Assembly: GCA_023897205.1 (NCBI GenBank) | Contig: JAHWDD010000005.1 | Coordinates: 1,860,001 to 1,924,000, forward strand | Origin: Exophiala sp. HKRS030 | Taxonomy: Eukaryota > Ascomycota > Eurotiomycetes > Chaetothyriales > Herpotrichiellaceae | DNA: 64,000 bases | Direction: 5' to 3' | Shown here: piece after piece, positions 21,411 to 32,266 of the stretch | Position numbering within the stretch: the first letter of the stretch is position 1 | Layout: each line of letters opens with the position of its first letter | Program-made: the position numbers and the translations under genes | Notes under the pieces: generated by a model | The model's database searches: none | The model's input: the letters and a program-made list of their open reading frames with translations, nothing else | What the model was told of the DNA's origin: nothing

Positions 21411-24400
21411 CTATTCTATTTCTTCCTCCGCTCCCCAAGCACCACCACCAGGCGTCATGACCAAGATCCTGTCACCTCTCTTCACCTTGACTGTATTCTT
21501 CCCACCGAGATTGACTCTCCGCTCTTCACCCGTCTCTTCATCCTTTGTGACCCACAGGTTCAATCCTTCCTGACCCTTGCCTCCCCCTTCCATCCCGTAC
21601 GGTCGGTGTACCCTCCTCTCGCTCAAGATCGAGCACTGCACGGGGTCGAGAAACTCAATCTCCCTCACCACGCCGTCCCCACCGGGTCGTGCACCCACGC
21701 CGCCCGACCCCTCACGCAGTGTAAATTGGCGCAACACGCAAGGGTACCTCTTCTCCAGGATCTCCGGGTCCGTGATGCACGTGTTTGTCATGTGCGTGTG
21801 CACTCCGCTCTGGCCGGTCCAGGTCGGTCCCGCCCCGCTGCCTCCCGCAATGGTCTCGTAGTACCCGAACCCGTCGACGTGCGAACCGTCCTCCTCGGAC
21901 TTGCCACCCGTGCCAAAGGTCAGGTTGTTCGTGTCTCCCTGGGACGCGGCGCACGCTCGGAACGCCCGGAGCACGACGTCGGTGATGCGCTGCGACGTGA
22001 GCACGTTGCCACCCACTACGGCCGCGGTGCGCGACGGCGACAGTAGCGACCTCGGCGGGATTTTGATGCTGATGGGCGCCAGACAGCCTTGATTGAGTGG
22101 GATGTCTGAGTCGATCATGCACCGTAGACAATAGATGATTGCCGAGTGCGTGATGGCGACGGGGGCGTTTGTGTTGCCGTAAACCTCAGGCCCCGTACCC
22201 GCAAAGTCGAACGTGGCCGACCCGGAGGTCTCGTCAATCACAATGCTGAGCCTGATCGGCGTGCCGTCGTCCATGTAGTCGACCGCCTCGAGCGGGCGAC
22301 CGCCGAACCTACGGTGCAGGTCGCGGAGGAGGTTGCGCACCGCCACCTCGGCCGTGCTCTGGATGGCGTACATGTAGGCCTGGACGCACGACAGGCCGTA
22401 CTCCCCGATCAGGTTCTGGATGAGCTGGATCCCGCGCGTGTTGGCGGCGATCTGGGCCTTGAGGTCCGACAGGTTGTCGGCGAGGCAGCGCGTGCCCGAG
22501 CAACCCTCGAACCTGGCCGGTTCGCGCAGCAGGAGTTCCGTCATCCTGGCCTCGTCGAAGACGCCGTCCCTCACGATCTTGTCCGACTCGATGGCCGCGC
22601 CTTCCTGCCAGAGTTCCGTCGACTTGGGCGGCATCGAGCCCGGGAGGAGGCCGCCGATGTCTGCGTGGTGGCCGCGCGACGCGACGTAAAACACAATCTC
22701 GGACCCTCCCGGCCGGTCGAAGACGGGCGTGATCACCGTGATGTCCGGGAGGTGGGTGCCGCCGCAGCTGGGGTGGTTGGAGACGAGGACGTCGCCGTCC
22801 TTCAGCCGGCCGAGCCACCTGTTGTGCTGGTACCGCACGGCGAACTGCATGGACCCCAGGTGGACGGGCACGTGCGGCGCGTTGGCGACGAGGCCGCCGT
22901 CGGGCGAGAAGAGCGCACACGAGAAATCCAGACGTTCTTTGATGTTGGTCGACACCGACGTCTTCTGGAGCGTGCGGCCCATTTGTTCGGCAATGGACAT
23001 GAATCGGTGGCCAAAAATTGACAGTCGTACTGGATCGATGGCGATTTGTTCGGGTGATGATGAAGTGTCGGAGGCAGTTCGCCGTGATGTCTTTTCGTCC
23101 TTCAAGTCGAGGACTATGCATGTCTCGAGAACGTTTGCCACGGCGTCGGGTGCGACTACGATTGTTTGCGTTTCGTCGATGATGATGGCCGGCCCTTGAA
23201 TGCGGGTATATTTGTCGATGCTCTTCAGTAAGTGGACTGGAGTGTCAACATGTCCGATGGTGTCAAAGTATACCTTTGTCGTCTCTTGGGGTGGTTGTTG
23301 CATGTCTTTGACGGCCTGAGCTTTTAGCTGAGTGGCAGGGCTCTGCTCTGCGTGATTGTTGGACGACGCGATCGATCGAACTCGGACGTCATCGACAAGC
23401 AGAGGTTTCTCAAAAGCAAACCCGAACTCTCTGCGATGTCTTTCACGGAACTCTGTCGCAAAGTCCCAACTGTTTTCCGGTTTGAGGATCATCAGATTCG
23501 TGTCAGACCCTTCGTACCGCATGTTGAGGTAGAGTTGATGTCGAATTCGATCCAGCTGGAAGCCCTGGGACATTAAGTCCGAAGATGATCGCGTGATAAT
23601 GCCTTCGAACTTCTTGCGGAGTTGCGATTGAGATGTGAGATACTGGGCGGATACTGGCTCTTGAGCTTCCTTGACCACATCTGCCAACGCCAAGCCATAA
23701 GCCGAGAGAACAGATGAGTATTTGTGTATGATGATGCGTGAGATACCAAGGGTCGCGGCGACAGAGCACGCATGTTGTCCACCAGCCCCTCCGAACGAGG
23801 CGAGGTGATGGGATGATGTCTCAAATCCACGGGCTTCAGTCAAGTTGCGGACTGGTCGGGCCATGGACTCGTCTGCGACCTTCAAAAACCCTAGGGCAAC
23901 TTCTTCGGGAGTGAACCGAGCTCGACCCTTCTCAATTTGCTCCTTATTGATCGACTCCGTAAGCTCTCGGAACTTTTGCGCAGTGATGTCCTGGTCCAGA
24001 GGGAGATCCTCATTGGGTCCAAATATCTTGGGGAAATACTCTGGCAATAGTCTACCTAGGAACAGATTTGCGTCAGTGACTGTAAGAGGCCCTCCTTTGC
24101 GGTAACAAGCAGGACCTGGATGAGCAGAGGCTGATTCTGGGCCGACCAAGAAGAGGCCATTTCTCCACGAGAGTATGGATCCTCCGCCTGCGGCGACGGT
24201 GTTTATATCGAGTTGTGGTGATTGTATAGAAACACCAGCAATGGTTGCGCCGAATACGTGCTCAAAGTTGCCGTCGAATCGACACACATCTGTTGAGGTA
24301 CCTCCCATGTCAAAACCAATGACAGGCACATGCTCATGTTCGTCCCAACTTGTGGCAGCAAAGCCCACAACTCCTGCCGCTGGACCTGAAAGTATGGCTT

Positions 24401-25274
24401 TGAGACCACTGAAACTTCGGAAATCAACCAGTCCTCCATCAGATTGCATAAATTCAAAGCGGCAACCATGAGAGCTATCAAGACCACCTTCGAAGTTTGA
24501 CTCGATCGAGTCGATGTAGCTTTTGATAACCGGTGTCAAATAGGCGTCGGCGGAAGCCGACATGCCTCGAGGGACGACTTTGATCATAGGCTGTAATGCC
24601 GATGACAAAGCGACTGAGAAGCCCATCGCGAGCGCAAGTTGGCCTACTCTTAGTTCGTGGTCAGGGTATGCGTAGGAGTGTAGCAATGCAACAGCAATCG
24701 ACCTATATCCTTCTTGCCAGAGCATTTGTAGCTTGTTTGAGACCTCTCCCATGTCGAGCTCTTTGAGTATGCGGAACTTTTCACCTGTCGTACCCTCCAC
24801 TAACCGACATTCCGGATACCTGTGGCTTTCGCTCTGCTGAGGGCACGGAACGATTCGTTCGTTGAGCTCGATGACCTTCTCATAGAGAACTTCTGGCTTG
24901 CGGGCTGACAGATCGAAAATCTTCGGTCTTGATTGATTGCCAATCTGTAGCAAATCTTTGAAGCCTTTTGTTGTTACCAAAGCGGATTTTGAGCCTTTTC
25001 TCTCCAACAAGGCATTGGTTGCTACTGTCGTACCCATTCTAAGTCTGTCGATATGGGCCATATTAAGCGGCTTGCCTCTTGGGAATGATTCTCCCGTTGC
25101 CAGCTCCAAAATTCGTCGAATCCCTTCCGTGGGTGCATCCTGATAATTCGAAGGATCAACTGACAATAGTTTCAAAATGATATCTGGTTTCCCAGGAACT
25201 GAGGCATGCACATCAGTAAAGGTGCCGCCTCGGTCGATAGATATTCTGATTTTGGACGTCTGTGCCATGGTCAT
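21411..25274 (-). CDS. 5-oxoprolinase, ATP-dependent (hydantoinase A/B fusion)
   Basis: Cytosolic enzyme that opens 5-oxoproline (pyroglutamate) to glutamate using ATP. One intronless frame of 1287 residues, the usual eukaryotic length. N-terminal hydantoinase A part: ISIDRGGTFTDV (phosphate-binding), GTTVATNALLERKG, then GFDMGGTSTDVCRF and GGAGGQHACSVA. The hydantoinase B part begins near residue 755 (DPVRLSIFGHRFMSIAEQMG) and has NHPSCGGTHLPDITVITPVF and SRGHHADIGG. The C-terminus MTPGGGAWG matches the glycine-rich family end. The start at 25274 (MTMAQ) or the Met two codons later is equally possible. It diverges from a DUF1445 gene over 501 bp. Confidence 0.95.
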   Translation of the reverse strand: MTMAQTSKIRISIDRGGTFTDVHASVPGKPDIILKLLSVDPSNYQDAPTEGIRRILELATGESFPRGKPLNMAHIDRLRMGTTVATNALLERKGSKSALVTTKGFKDLLQIGNQSRPKIFDLSARKPEVLYEKVIELNERIVPCPQQSESHRYPECRLVEGTTGEKFRILKELDMGEVSNKLQMLWQEGYRSIAVALLHSYAYPDHELRVGQLALAMGFSVALSSALQPMIKVVPRGMSASADAYLTPVIKSYIDSIESNFEGGLDSSHGCRFEFMQSDGGLVDFRSFSGLKAILSGPAAGVVGFAATSWDEHEHVPVIGFDMGGTSTDVCRFDGNFEHVFGATIAGVSIQSPQLDINTVAAGGGSILSWRNGLFLVGPESASAHPGPACYRKGGPLTVTDANLFLGRLLPEYFPKIFGPNEDLPLDQDITAQKFRELTESINKEQIEKGRARFTPEEVALGFLKVADESMARPVRNLTEARGFETSSHHLASFGGAGGQHACSVAATLGISRIIIHKYSSVLSAYGLALADVVKEAQEPVSAQYLTSQSQLRKKFEGIITRSSSDLMSQGFQLDRIRHQLYLNMRYEGSDTNLMILKPENSWDFATEFRERHRREFGFAFEKPLLVDDVRVRSIASSNNHAEQSPATQLKAQAVKDMQQPPQETTKVYFDTIGHVDTPVHLLKSIDKYTRIQGPAIIIDETQTIVVAPDAVANVLETCIVLDLKDEKTSRRTASDTSSSPEQIAIDPVRLSIFGHRFMSIAEQMGRTLQKTSVSTNIKERLDFSCALFSPDGGLVANAPHVPVHLGSMQFAVRYQHNRWLGRLKDGDVLVSNHPSCGGTHLPDITVITPVFDRPGGSEIVFYVASRGHHADIGGLLPGSMPPKSTELWQEGAAIESDKIVRDGVFDEARMTELLLREPARFEGCSGTRCLADNLSDLKAQIAANTRGIQLIQNLIGEYGLSCVQAYMYAIQSTAEVAVRNLLRDLHRRFGGRPLEAVDYMDDGTPIRLSIVIDETSGSATFDFAGTGPEVYGNTNAPVAITHSAIIYCLRCMIDSDIPLNQGCLAPISIKIPPRSLLSPSRTAAVVGGNVLTSQRITDVVLRAFRACAASQGDTNNLTFGTGGKSEEDGSHVDGFGYYETIAGGSGAGPTWTGQSGVHTHMTNTCITDPEILEKRYPCVLRQFTLREGSGGVGARPGGDGVVREIEFLDPVQCSILSERRVHRPYGMEGGGKGQEGLNLWVTKDEETGEERRVNLGGKNTVKVKRGDRILVMTPGGGAWGAEEEIE

Positions 25275-25775
25275 GGGAGGGAATGGGATGTTGCTGTTTT
25301 GAATTCATGGTCCTGATGGGAGGCGTAACAGAACATATAGGCCTCGTCCAGAGGACATCGAGTGGAGAGAACGCCGGCATCACGAACCATTCTCAAGGCC
25401 TGTATGGATCGTGTTTGCCTTTGCTCTGCTTGGGCACATTCAGTCAACGCCCTGCTGTAATCCGATCGACAGAATCCCATTTGTGTCGTTGAATGGACAG
25501 GACATGAGGCTAGGGATGTGGGGCCCGACGCCTTTGTCCCCTGATCGGGATGGGGTTCCCTAGCGTCTTTCACACACCCCCGGCTATCGGGAACATCTCC
25601 ACACTTTCCCTGGTGCATCACAAGTCGGAGAACAGCGATGGGTTGCTTTGGGTTCGAGCATCTCCATATATCTCGTCGATTTGACAATAGACCTGTGACC
25701 TTGCAATCTGGGCCATCTAGTCCGGATTGTACAGAAAACACACTTTGCCAGGAAAGCTGCAGTCTTCCATTCAGC
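25275..25775. promoter_or_regulatory. Shared divergent promoter of 5-oxoprolinase and DUF1445 genes
   Basis: 501 bp between two starts pointing away from each other, assuming Met at 25776. An upstream in-frame Met at 25638 exists but the family homology begins later. No operator was identified. Confidence 0.6.
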
Positions 25776-26711
25776 ATGGCACCCATCGCATTGAACGAGC
25801 CAGTCGATGTGGTCAACGTGAAAACAACCAACTCAGCAGTCGAAGAAACGGGAGAAATTGTTCGCCTCGCCGCAAGGTCAGGCACATACACCAAACAGAC
25901 GTCCGGAGCTGCACCTAGCTACGTCCAGGCAAACCTCATTGTGCTTCCCTCGAAGTACGCAACGGATTTCAGGATCCTGTGTCGAAGGAATCCTGTACCT
26001 TGTCCTCTGCTGGCAGAATCCAAAGCTACCGGGAAGTGGGACGAGCTGCGATCTTGGATCAACGGTTTGGAAGGCGAGCGAATCGCCAAGGATGTTGACC
26101 TCCGCCATGATTTCCCAAGATATATGGTATACCAAGACGGCATCTTGACAAAGTCCCATTGTCTTAATGTCGAGGAAGAGTGGACTGAAGACCATGTTGG
26201 ATTCCTTATTGGATGCTCCTACAGTTTTGAGTCTGCCCTTGATAAGGCAGGACTCACGCCAGCCCATATGGCGCATGGGAGAAATGTGCCCATGTACCGG
26301 ACGAACATTCCACTGTGTCCCGCAGGTGCTTTCCAGAACTCTACGTATGTTGTATCTATGAGGCCATATCGAATGAAGGATATCGAGACCATCCGCGACG
26401 TCACTCGTCCATACGTTGATACGCATGGCGAGCCAATTGCCTGGGGCTGGGATGCCGTGGACAAGCTAGGGATTGCAGACATCAGCAAGCCCGACTTTGG
26501 AGAGCCACCGGTTGCGGAAGATGGAATACCGCTGGAACGCCACGGCATTGGCGAAGAAGAGTGCGTGCCTGTTTTCTGGGGTTGTGGCGTGACTCCTCAG
26601 GAAGCTGTACGAAGGGCTGGTCTCGAGGGTACCGTGATCGGACATGCTCCCGGATATATGCTTGTGCTAGACATCAGAGATTGGGATATAATCCCAGATG
26701 CTCAGCACTAG
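25776..26711 (+). CDS. DUF1445 protein, D-glutamate cyclase / putative hydro-lyase family
   Basis: Intronless; 311 residues from Met 25776 (MAPIALNE). Family text: VRLAARSGTYTKQTSGAAPSY near the start, YVQANLIVLPS, CPLL then AESK, GCSYSFESALDKAGL, HGRNVPMYRTNIPL, SMRPYR, and at the C-terminus PVFWGCGVTPQEAVRRAG with IGHAPGYMLVLD. The human homologue DGLUCY converts D-glutamate to 5-oxo-D-proline, and bacterial members often lie beside oxoprolinase genes. The shared promoter with 5-oxoprolinase therefore points to D-glutamate/oxoproline metabolism (inference). The frame extends upstream to a Met at 25638, but those 46 residues do not resemble the family. Confidence 0.9.
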   Translation: MAPIALNEPVDVVNVKTTNSAVEETGEIVRLAARSGTYTKQTSGAAPSYVQANLIVLPSKYATDFRILCRRNPVPCPLLAESKATGKWDELRSWINGLEGERIAKDVDLRHDFPRYMVYQDGILTKSHCLNVEEEWTEDHVGFLIGCSYSFESALDKAGLTPAHMAHGRNVPMYRTNIPLCPAGAFQNSTYVVSMRPYRMKDIETIRDVTRPYVDTHGEPIAWGWDAVDKLGIADISKPDFGEPPVAEDGIPLERHGIGEEECVPVFWGCGVTPQEAVRRAGLEGTVIGHAPGYMLVLDIRDWDIIPDAQH

Positions 26712-26790
26712 GATTTTCAAACATTTCCAATGACTTGATGAAGACATAGACTGTAATGAATAATGATTCTTCCACACAATTATGAGCTGG

Positions 26791-29023
26791 CTATGAACCA
26801 GGATGATTGTGATGATACGTTTCGTTTCGCAGAGCATTTTCTATCCAGCCAGTATCCATGTTCATATCGATATCGAAATTACCAGTCAATTCTTCCCAGA
26901 ACTTTGGGTCTTCCTCTGTGTCGAAATCGAAAGACACGTCCTGTAAAGGTTGGAAACTACTATCAAATTGCAAAATATTATCTTGCGGTTGTATCGGAAT
27001 CGCCATTGGAACGGTTACAGAGGTGTAAGGAACTGACTCCTGAAATTGTGACATGGCAACGTTCGCTGGCATGGCGGGATTGCGGGTCGGCAGACGAGGT
27101 CCGATACTTGCACGGAGGTTCATCAAAAGAGTCAATCTTGCCTCGATGTACTCGTTTCCTTTCGCCGCCATTCCTCGAAGAACTGAAAGCGCAGTCTCCA
27201 TAGCAGTGGCGTCTTTCTCATTGTAGGGAAATGCAACGTTGACCATGACGAGAGTAAGCGAAGCCGAAAAGGCATGTTCGCCGTCCATGAAACCATACGT
27301 TGCTGTGGTAGATTAGTACAGTGTTTGACAAGGTGCGAAGCGTCTTACCAAATAGATTTTGGCTCGCAGCTGCACTCATGATCATCGTGCTCGCACGAGC
27401 AGCCCTGACCGCAGTCTCAATGATAGTGATCACATTGGGCGAGAGACCTTCTTTCCAGTTCAAGGGAGCCAGGCCAGTAGCAAGAGCATCTAATCTTTTC
27501 TGGCAGACATAGAGGAGCGTTGGCCTGGTCGTCATGTTGATACATTGATAGTAGTGAAGAAAGGTTGATATGCCTTCACGTGAAAGGGGTCGGTCCAAGG
27601 CCGAGAAATTGATTCTCAGCTCTTGTGGAACATGACTCAACCATTCAGACAGATCATGCATGATGCTCTGCACAGATGTCAAGAGATTGGTCCCGGTCTT
27701 GTGTTTCTTGCGATATATTCCCTCACCAATCCTGCCTAGGATCCGAGAGAGCTGCGTATAGTGTGCCAACACTCTGGGTGGTGATAAATTTGCATCAATG
27801 CCCGGTATCGGGCTTGGCCAGGCAACATCAATGTCCTCATCGTGAATTGATATAGGATTGCCAGACTTGACCGAAATGATTCGGTCCATACTGTACACAG
27901 ACCACCATACTCTTCGTCGATGTTCTTGTTCCACCATATCCATGGTTGGGTCGTCTATCTCTTGATGAAGTCCGAGGGATATGGCCATTCTCAAAGCCAG
28001 ACCGATGTATAGAAAAGCGGCGTCTTTCCGATTCAAGTTCTGCATATATGGAGCAATGAGACTTAATACTTCCACAAACAAGATTGAGCCTTCCTGGTGA
28101 ATATCGGGAAGAAGCCATAACGCATGCTTGAAATATGTGAAGCCTGGTGGTCCATCATTACCTGACCACTGATTGACGGAATACATTTGGCCATATGCAA
28201 AGATCAGCAGGATTTGACAGTAGGCAAGACATTCTTCCCTGTTGCCCAGATTTGGAGGATGCCCATAGGCTTGTTGCAATCGCTTTTCAAAAGTGTCTGG
28301 CTGCAGGAAAGAAAAGATTGTCCCAATGTAGATATATTGTGCGCCATACAGTCTTCTTGCAAACTCATAAGGAGGCAATTGTGGCATGATGGGAGCAGAG
28401 GGCCTCTGCAGCGATGATGGATCTTTGTACATTGGATGCACATCCCATGCCAAATTTGTGTCCGCGGTTGGGTTCAGCTTTTGCGCAAGATAGGTCGACG
28501 ATGCGGTTCCGACATAGTGATGCTCGCCAGAGCGACTGAGGAGCAAGGTATCCATCCCTTTGTACCACCAATCATCGTCCTCTTTGTGCATAGGCTCTTC
28601 GGTGCTCAGAGGTGAGGTGTCGTTGCTTTGTCTTGCTCCTAGGACTGATGAATTCAGTGATTGGACTTGTGAATCTCCGTCATGAGGGCTCTCGAAAGAG
28701 GATAGAAATTTTCCTGGAAGAACTTACTGTGATCTGCAGCTCTTGCGCGGGCTTGAAGGTCGAGAAGAACGCTATACTTGTCAGACTGTAGATCCAACAA
28801 CAAGGATACATCTGTATTACCTTTCTAGTACGGGGACTCGTCTTTCTGTCTCGGTATAAATACACTCAACTCCTGCTTCTTCGCAAGCCGGGCATTGCAG
28901 AGGCGGAGTTCCTTTACACTTGGTCTTTCGACCACGACAACGGTTACAAGCCAATGCCGACCGTTTGGGGGTATCATAGGACGGTCGCCTATCTCTACTT
29001 CCTGAGGCGCGGGTTGACTGCAT
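26791..29023 (-). CDS. Zn2Cys6 transcription factor with fungal_trans domain
   Basis: Probable nuclear regulator of the neighbouring genes. The first exon (to about 28817, ATG at 29023) encodes CNRCRGRKTKC, then C-P-A-C and the last Cys in VECIY, the Zn2Cys6 cluster. A middle exon encodes YSVLLDLQARARAADH, probably the dimerisation helix. The main exon, from about 28660 down to 27349, contains the fungal_trans domain (ALRMAISLGLHQEIDD and EQEHRRRVWWSVYSMDR). An intron at 27303..27348 leads to the last exon 26791..27302. The first splice is unresolved: the strong-looking GTAATA donor is out of phase with the middle exon, and only a weak GTACTA donor fits. The exon 2-3 intron GTAAGT can end at CACAAG or ATCAG in the same phase. 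Confidence 0.82.
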
Positions 29024-29926
29024 CTTTGCAAAGGTTCATCAGGATCCTCTGGTGCGTGGATCAGTGAAGATGTGGAGATAGCAGTACTGAGACTTGTCAG
29101 AGATTACCAGACCCCTATATTAGTGGACAGGTTTGGAGTCTTTGTGTGCATCTGACCAAGGCAGATTTTCGGCATGTTGCTTTCAAGATACGAGGCTATG
29201 CAGTAGCGCTGGAACAGGGTGCCGGGATTAGCCTGATAAGATGAGGACCTTGTCAAAGCTGAAGTACCTGCTCGACCGCCTGGATCAAGATGCCGGATCT
29301 AGGCAATGAGAAAAGCACCTATTGGTATAATGGGATTGACCCTCCGCTAACAATGCGCCGACGCACGCTGGCAGCGAAGAGCTGGAGTGTTGCCCGAGAA
29401 TTCGACCCCGGGTCCCTCGAGCCGGTAACGTGGCACGCACCGTGGTGTGTCTCGGGGTAGTATCGCGAGATCTGCTCAACGCGAAACAGTTTCTTGTAGA
29501 ACCAGCCTAGTGTTCGGAGAGGGAACCCTTTGTCGAGACTAGTCCGCTGTTGTTGGCTGATGTAGAGTCGACTACATGGATAGTTTTTGGCCTCGGCAAC
29601 AATGTGCGTCACGCTGATCTGCGCCGGGAGCAGATCAGCACGTGACGCTGACGCCCCCGATTGGGCAGCACCACAATCATTACTGCATATTGGAACGTTC
29701 TTATCAAAAGACCCTTGTCTATCTCGGGCTCCAGCAGCCGACGACTATCGTGTTTATGGAACAGCCCAAATAGTGGCACAATCAGACCATATGGTGATAC
29801 GGCTATCCACCGTAGATATAAAGATGGACATAATGGGCGAGATGCCTCTCACCACCCCACAAAGATCGACTGTACGCACTGGAAGTCATCCATTCAATAT
29901 ATCGTTCAACAACATCATAGCACATT
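29024..29926. promoter_or_regulatory. Divergent promoter region of Zn2Cys6 regulator and Dal5-type transporter
   Basis: About 0.9 kb with a conspicuous inverted repeat at 29606..29648 (listed separately). No gene recognised. Confidence 0.6.
29606..29648. repeat. 43-bp inverted repeat in the divergent promoter
   Basis: Arm 29606..29622 (GCGTCACGCTGATCTGC) pairs with 29630..29648 (GCAGATCAGCACGTGACGC) over the loop GCCGGGA, with a 2-nt bulge in the right arm. It lies about 280 bp before the transporter ATG and 580 bp before the regulator ATG. Confidence 0.9.
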
Positions 29927-31721
29927 ATGGCAGAGGTTGCAAATCAGCAATCAATGGACGAGAAGGATGTCAACACCATCAATGCAGGTAATGCTGAGAA
30001 GGATGGCCTTCATGAAGTTGCCAGCATGGAACCAGAGATCGATCCGCACAAGGAGAAGATCCTGCTGGCGAAGTTGGACCTCTTCTTCACGCCTGTCATC
30101 ATGCTGGTGTATCTGTCTTGCTTCCTTGACCGATCAAACATCGTACGTCATCATCGGCAGCAGGCACATCTATCTGCATGCTAATCTCGGCACAGGGAAA
30201 CGTGAAAGTTGCTGGAATGCCAGAGGATATTGGTGCGACAGACCAACAATTTTCCACTGCTGTCTCCATCTTTTACGGTGAGTAAAAGTCAAGAAAGAAA
30301 CCCACGTATCTTCAAGGCTGACCTTGCCGTAGCAACTTATGTGACATTCGAAACGCCATTTGCGATCCTCCTCAAAAAGTTGACCCCACGTCTCCTATTG
30401 ACAAGCCTCTGCGTCGTTTGGTCCTTGACAACTATATTCTCAGGCTTCATTCACAACGTTGGTGGTTTATATACCAGTCGCTTAATTCTCGGTGCTTGTG
30501 AAGCCGGCCTCTTTCCCAGTCTTACCTTGTATCTTACAATGGTGTACCGAAGAGAGGAGCAAGCTAAGAGAGTCGCATATCTCTTCAGTTGCACCGCACT
30601 AGCTGGAGCTTTTGGTGGTTTAGCTGCATATGGTCTTTTGCAAATGGACGGGGTTGCCAATTATGCGGGATGGCGGTAAGTTCAAGCTCGATTGAAATCC
30701 TGTTCATGCTAACCCTTCATAGCTGGGTATACATTATCGAAGGCGTCTTCAGCATGGTAATCGCAGTCGTTGTCTGGTTTGGCTTGCCAAGCAATCCGGC
30801 TGAGGCCTGGTTCTTGAATGCTGAACAGAAAGAGATGATGAGAATCCGTAATCAACAGCGGGCTCAATACATGGGTAGTGAAGAGCTTGACTGGCAGGAG
30901 GTTCGCATCGCCTTCAAAGATCCCAAATTGTATCTCAGCGGAGCCATTCAGTTCTGCCAGGATATCCTGTTGTACGGATTCTCCACATTCCTACCCGCCA
31001 TTCTGAAGGGAGCCGGGTATGATACTTTGCAGAGTAACTACCTGACAGTCCCGGTATATTTGTTCGGTGCTGCTGCTTTCATTGCCGCCGCGATCATCTC
31101 AGACAGGCTCAGCCTGCGGTCTCCCGTGAGTGGACAACGCTACAGCTGCTAACATATACTGATCAGTTGCCGCTAGTTTATTCTTTTCGCGAATGTTTTC
31201 GGGATTGTCGGGTACATCATCCTCCTTACCGTGTCAACAGATGGCGTTCGATATTTCGCAACCTTCCTCTGTGCCGTCGCTGTTTACAATGGTCCAGGGT
31301 TAAACGTAACCTGGATCAATGTCAATGTGGCGCCGCATTATAGAAGAGCCACTACGATTGGATTCCAACAAACCATTGCCAATACAGCAGGAATTGTAAG
31401 TAATATCATCTCACAATAGGGAGTCGAATATCTATCGCAAGAGACATCAAGCTGTTTTCAATGTATGGTACTGCCTTTCTGTACTCGTGCTGACGCATGC
31501 TGAAACAGGTGGCTGGTCAAATATACAGGAAGTCTCCATACAAGCTAGGCCACAGTTTCTCCCTGGGAGCACTGTGCGTGTCACAACTTTTGATCGTGGT
31601 CAAAATGTTGTACATTAAATGGTGGAACACTAGGAAGGAGAAGATTTCGAGGGGCGAAATCGAGGATACTCGCAGATACAAGACAGGAGACAGAGAGCTT
31701 GACTTCAAATATCATTTGTAG
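29927..31721 (+). CDS. MFS transporter of the anion:cation symporter (Dal5/Tna1) family
   Basis: Plasma-membrane permease for organic anions such as allantoate, nicotinate or related carboxylates. Six exons: 29927..30142, 30196..30277, 30333..30675, 30723..31125, 31177..31395 and 31509..31721, all in phase, giving 491 residues. About 12 membrane segments. Family text includes VYLSCFLDRSNIGNVKVAG (across intron 1), YVTFETPFAILLKK, SRLILGACEAGLFPSLTLYL, EGVFSMVIAVVVWFGLP, NAEQKEMM, and NTAGIVAGQIY joined over the last intron. It stands opposite a Zn2Cys6 gene and close to 5-oxoprolinase and DUF1445, which makes oxoproline or a related acid an attractive substrate, though this is not shown. Confidence 0.92.
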
Positions 31722-32266
31722 GAGGGCATGTAGATGAAAAAGATGGTCAGAAGCAGAGCGACCTTTGGGTGGAAGAGGTAGGATGCCAAAATGCGAAATG
31801 AACCATTGATATTTCGCCGTATTTTAGAACGGCGGACCAGATGGAGTCAGACTGCAACTTTCATGGTCGGTCCAAGATTTTGTTCAGCAACCACAGATTG
31901 ACATGTTTTTCTCGACATAGGCTTTCGTATGGCCATGGTATGACTTCTATCTGTCTACTGAGACATCCTGACGTTGTTGCCGGCAGCATGCCAAAATGCA
32001 CCAAAACTAACAGGAAGAAGCCATCTCCATCCAGTGTCCCGGCTGAACCGGCCTTGAGCCCGATGTGTTTTCTCCCCGCGTTCAATCGACATAGCTTGGG
32101 CTTTTCAGGCTAAATTCGCCAGTCCAATAGACTTAGCTTTCTATGGCTATATCGACAGTGTCGTGGATATTGTGACGATGAATAAGTAGTCCTCATACTT
32201 GTGCTTGTACCCAACCCGCTGTGCACCAGACACCAGGCTGAAATCGATCTCACTCAACCAAGCATA
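31722..32266. other. Intergenic, no gene seen
   Basis: About 0.55 kb, promoter side of the GH5 gene; nothing recognised. Confidence 0.55.

Noticed and set aside
22146..23021. 291-codon plus-strand open frame
   Set aside because: It lies opposite the GC-rich hydantoinase B part of 5-oxoprolinase and has shadow-like composition (Arg, Val, Gly, Asp) and no motif.
28700..28740. 14-nt intron GTAAGT..TTCCAG in the Zn2Cys6 gene
   Set aside because: Too short for a spliceosomal intron; the longer one ending at CACAAG or ATCAG keeps the frame.
29380..29420. tRNA-like B box
   Set aside because: The TTCGACCCC-like string has no matching A box or cloverleaf.
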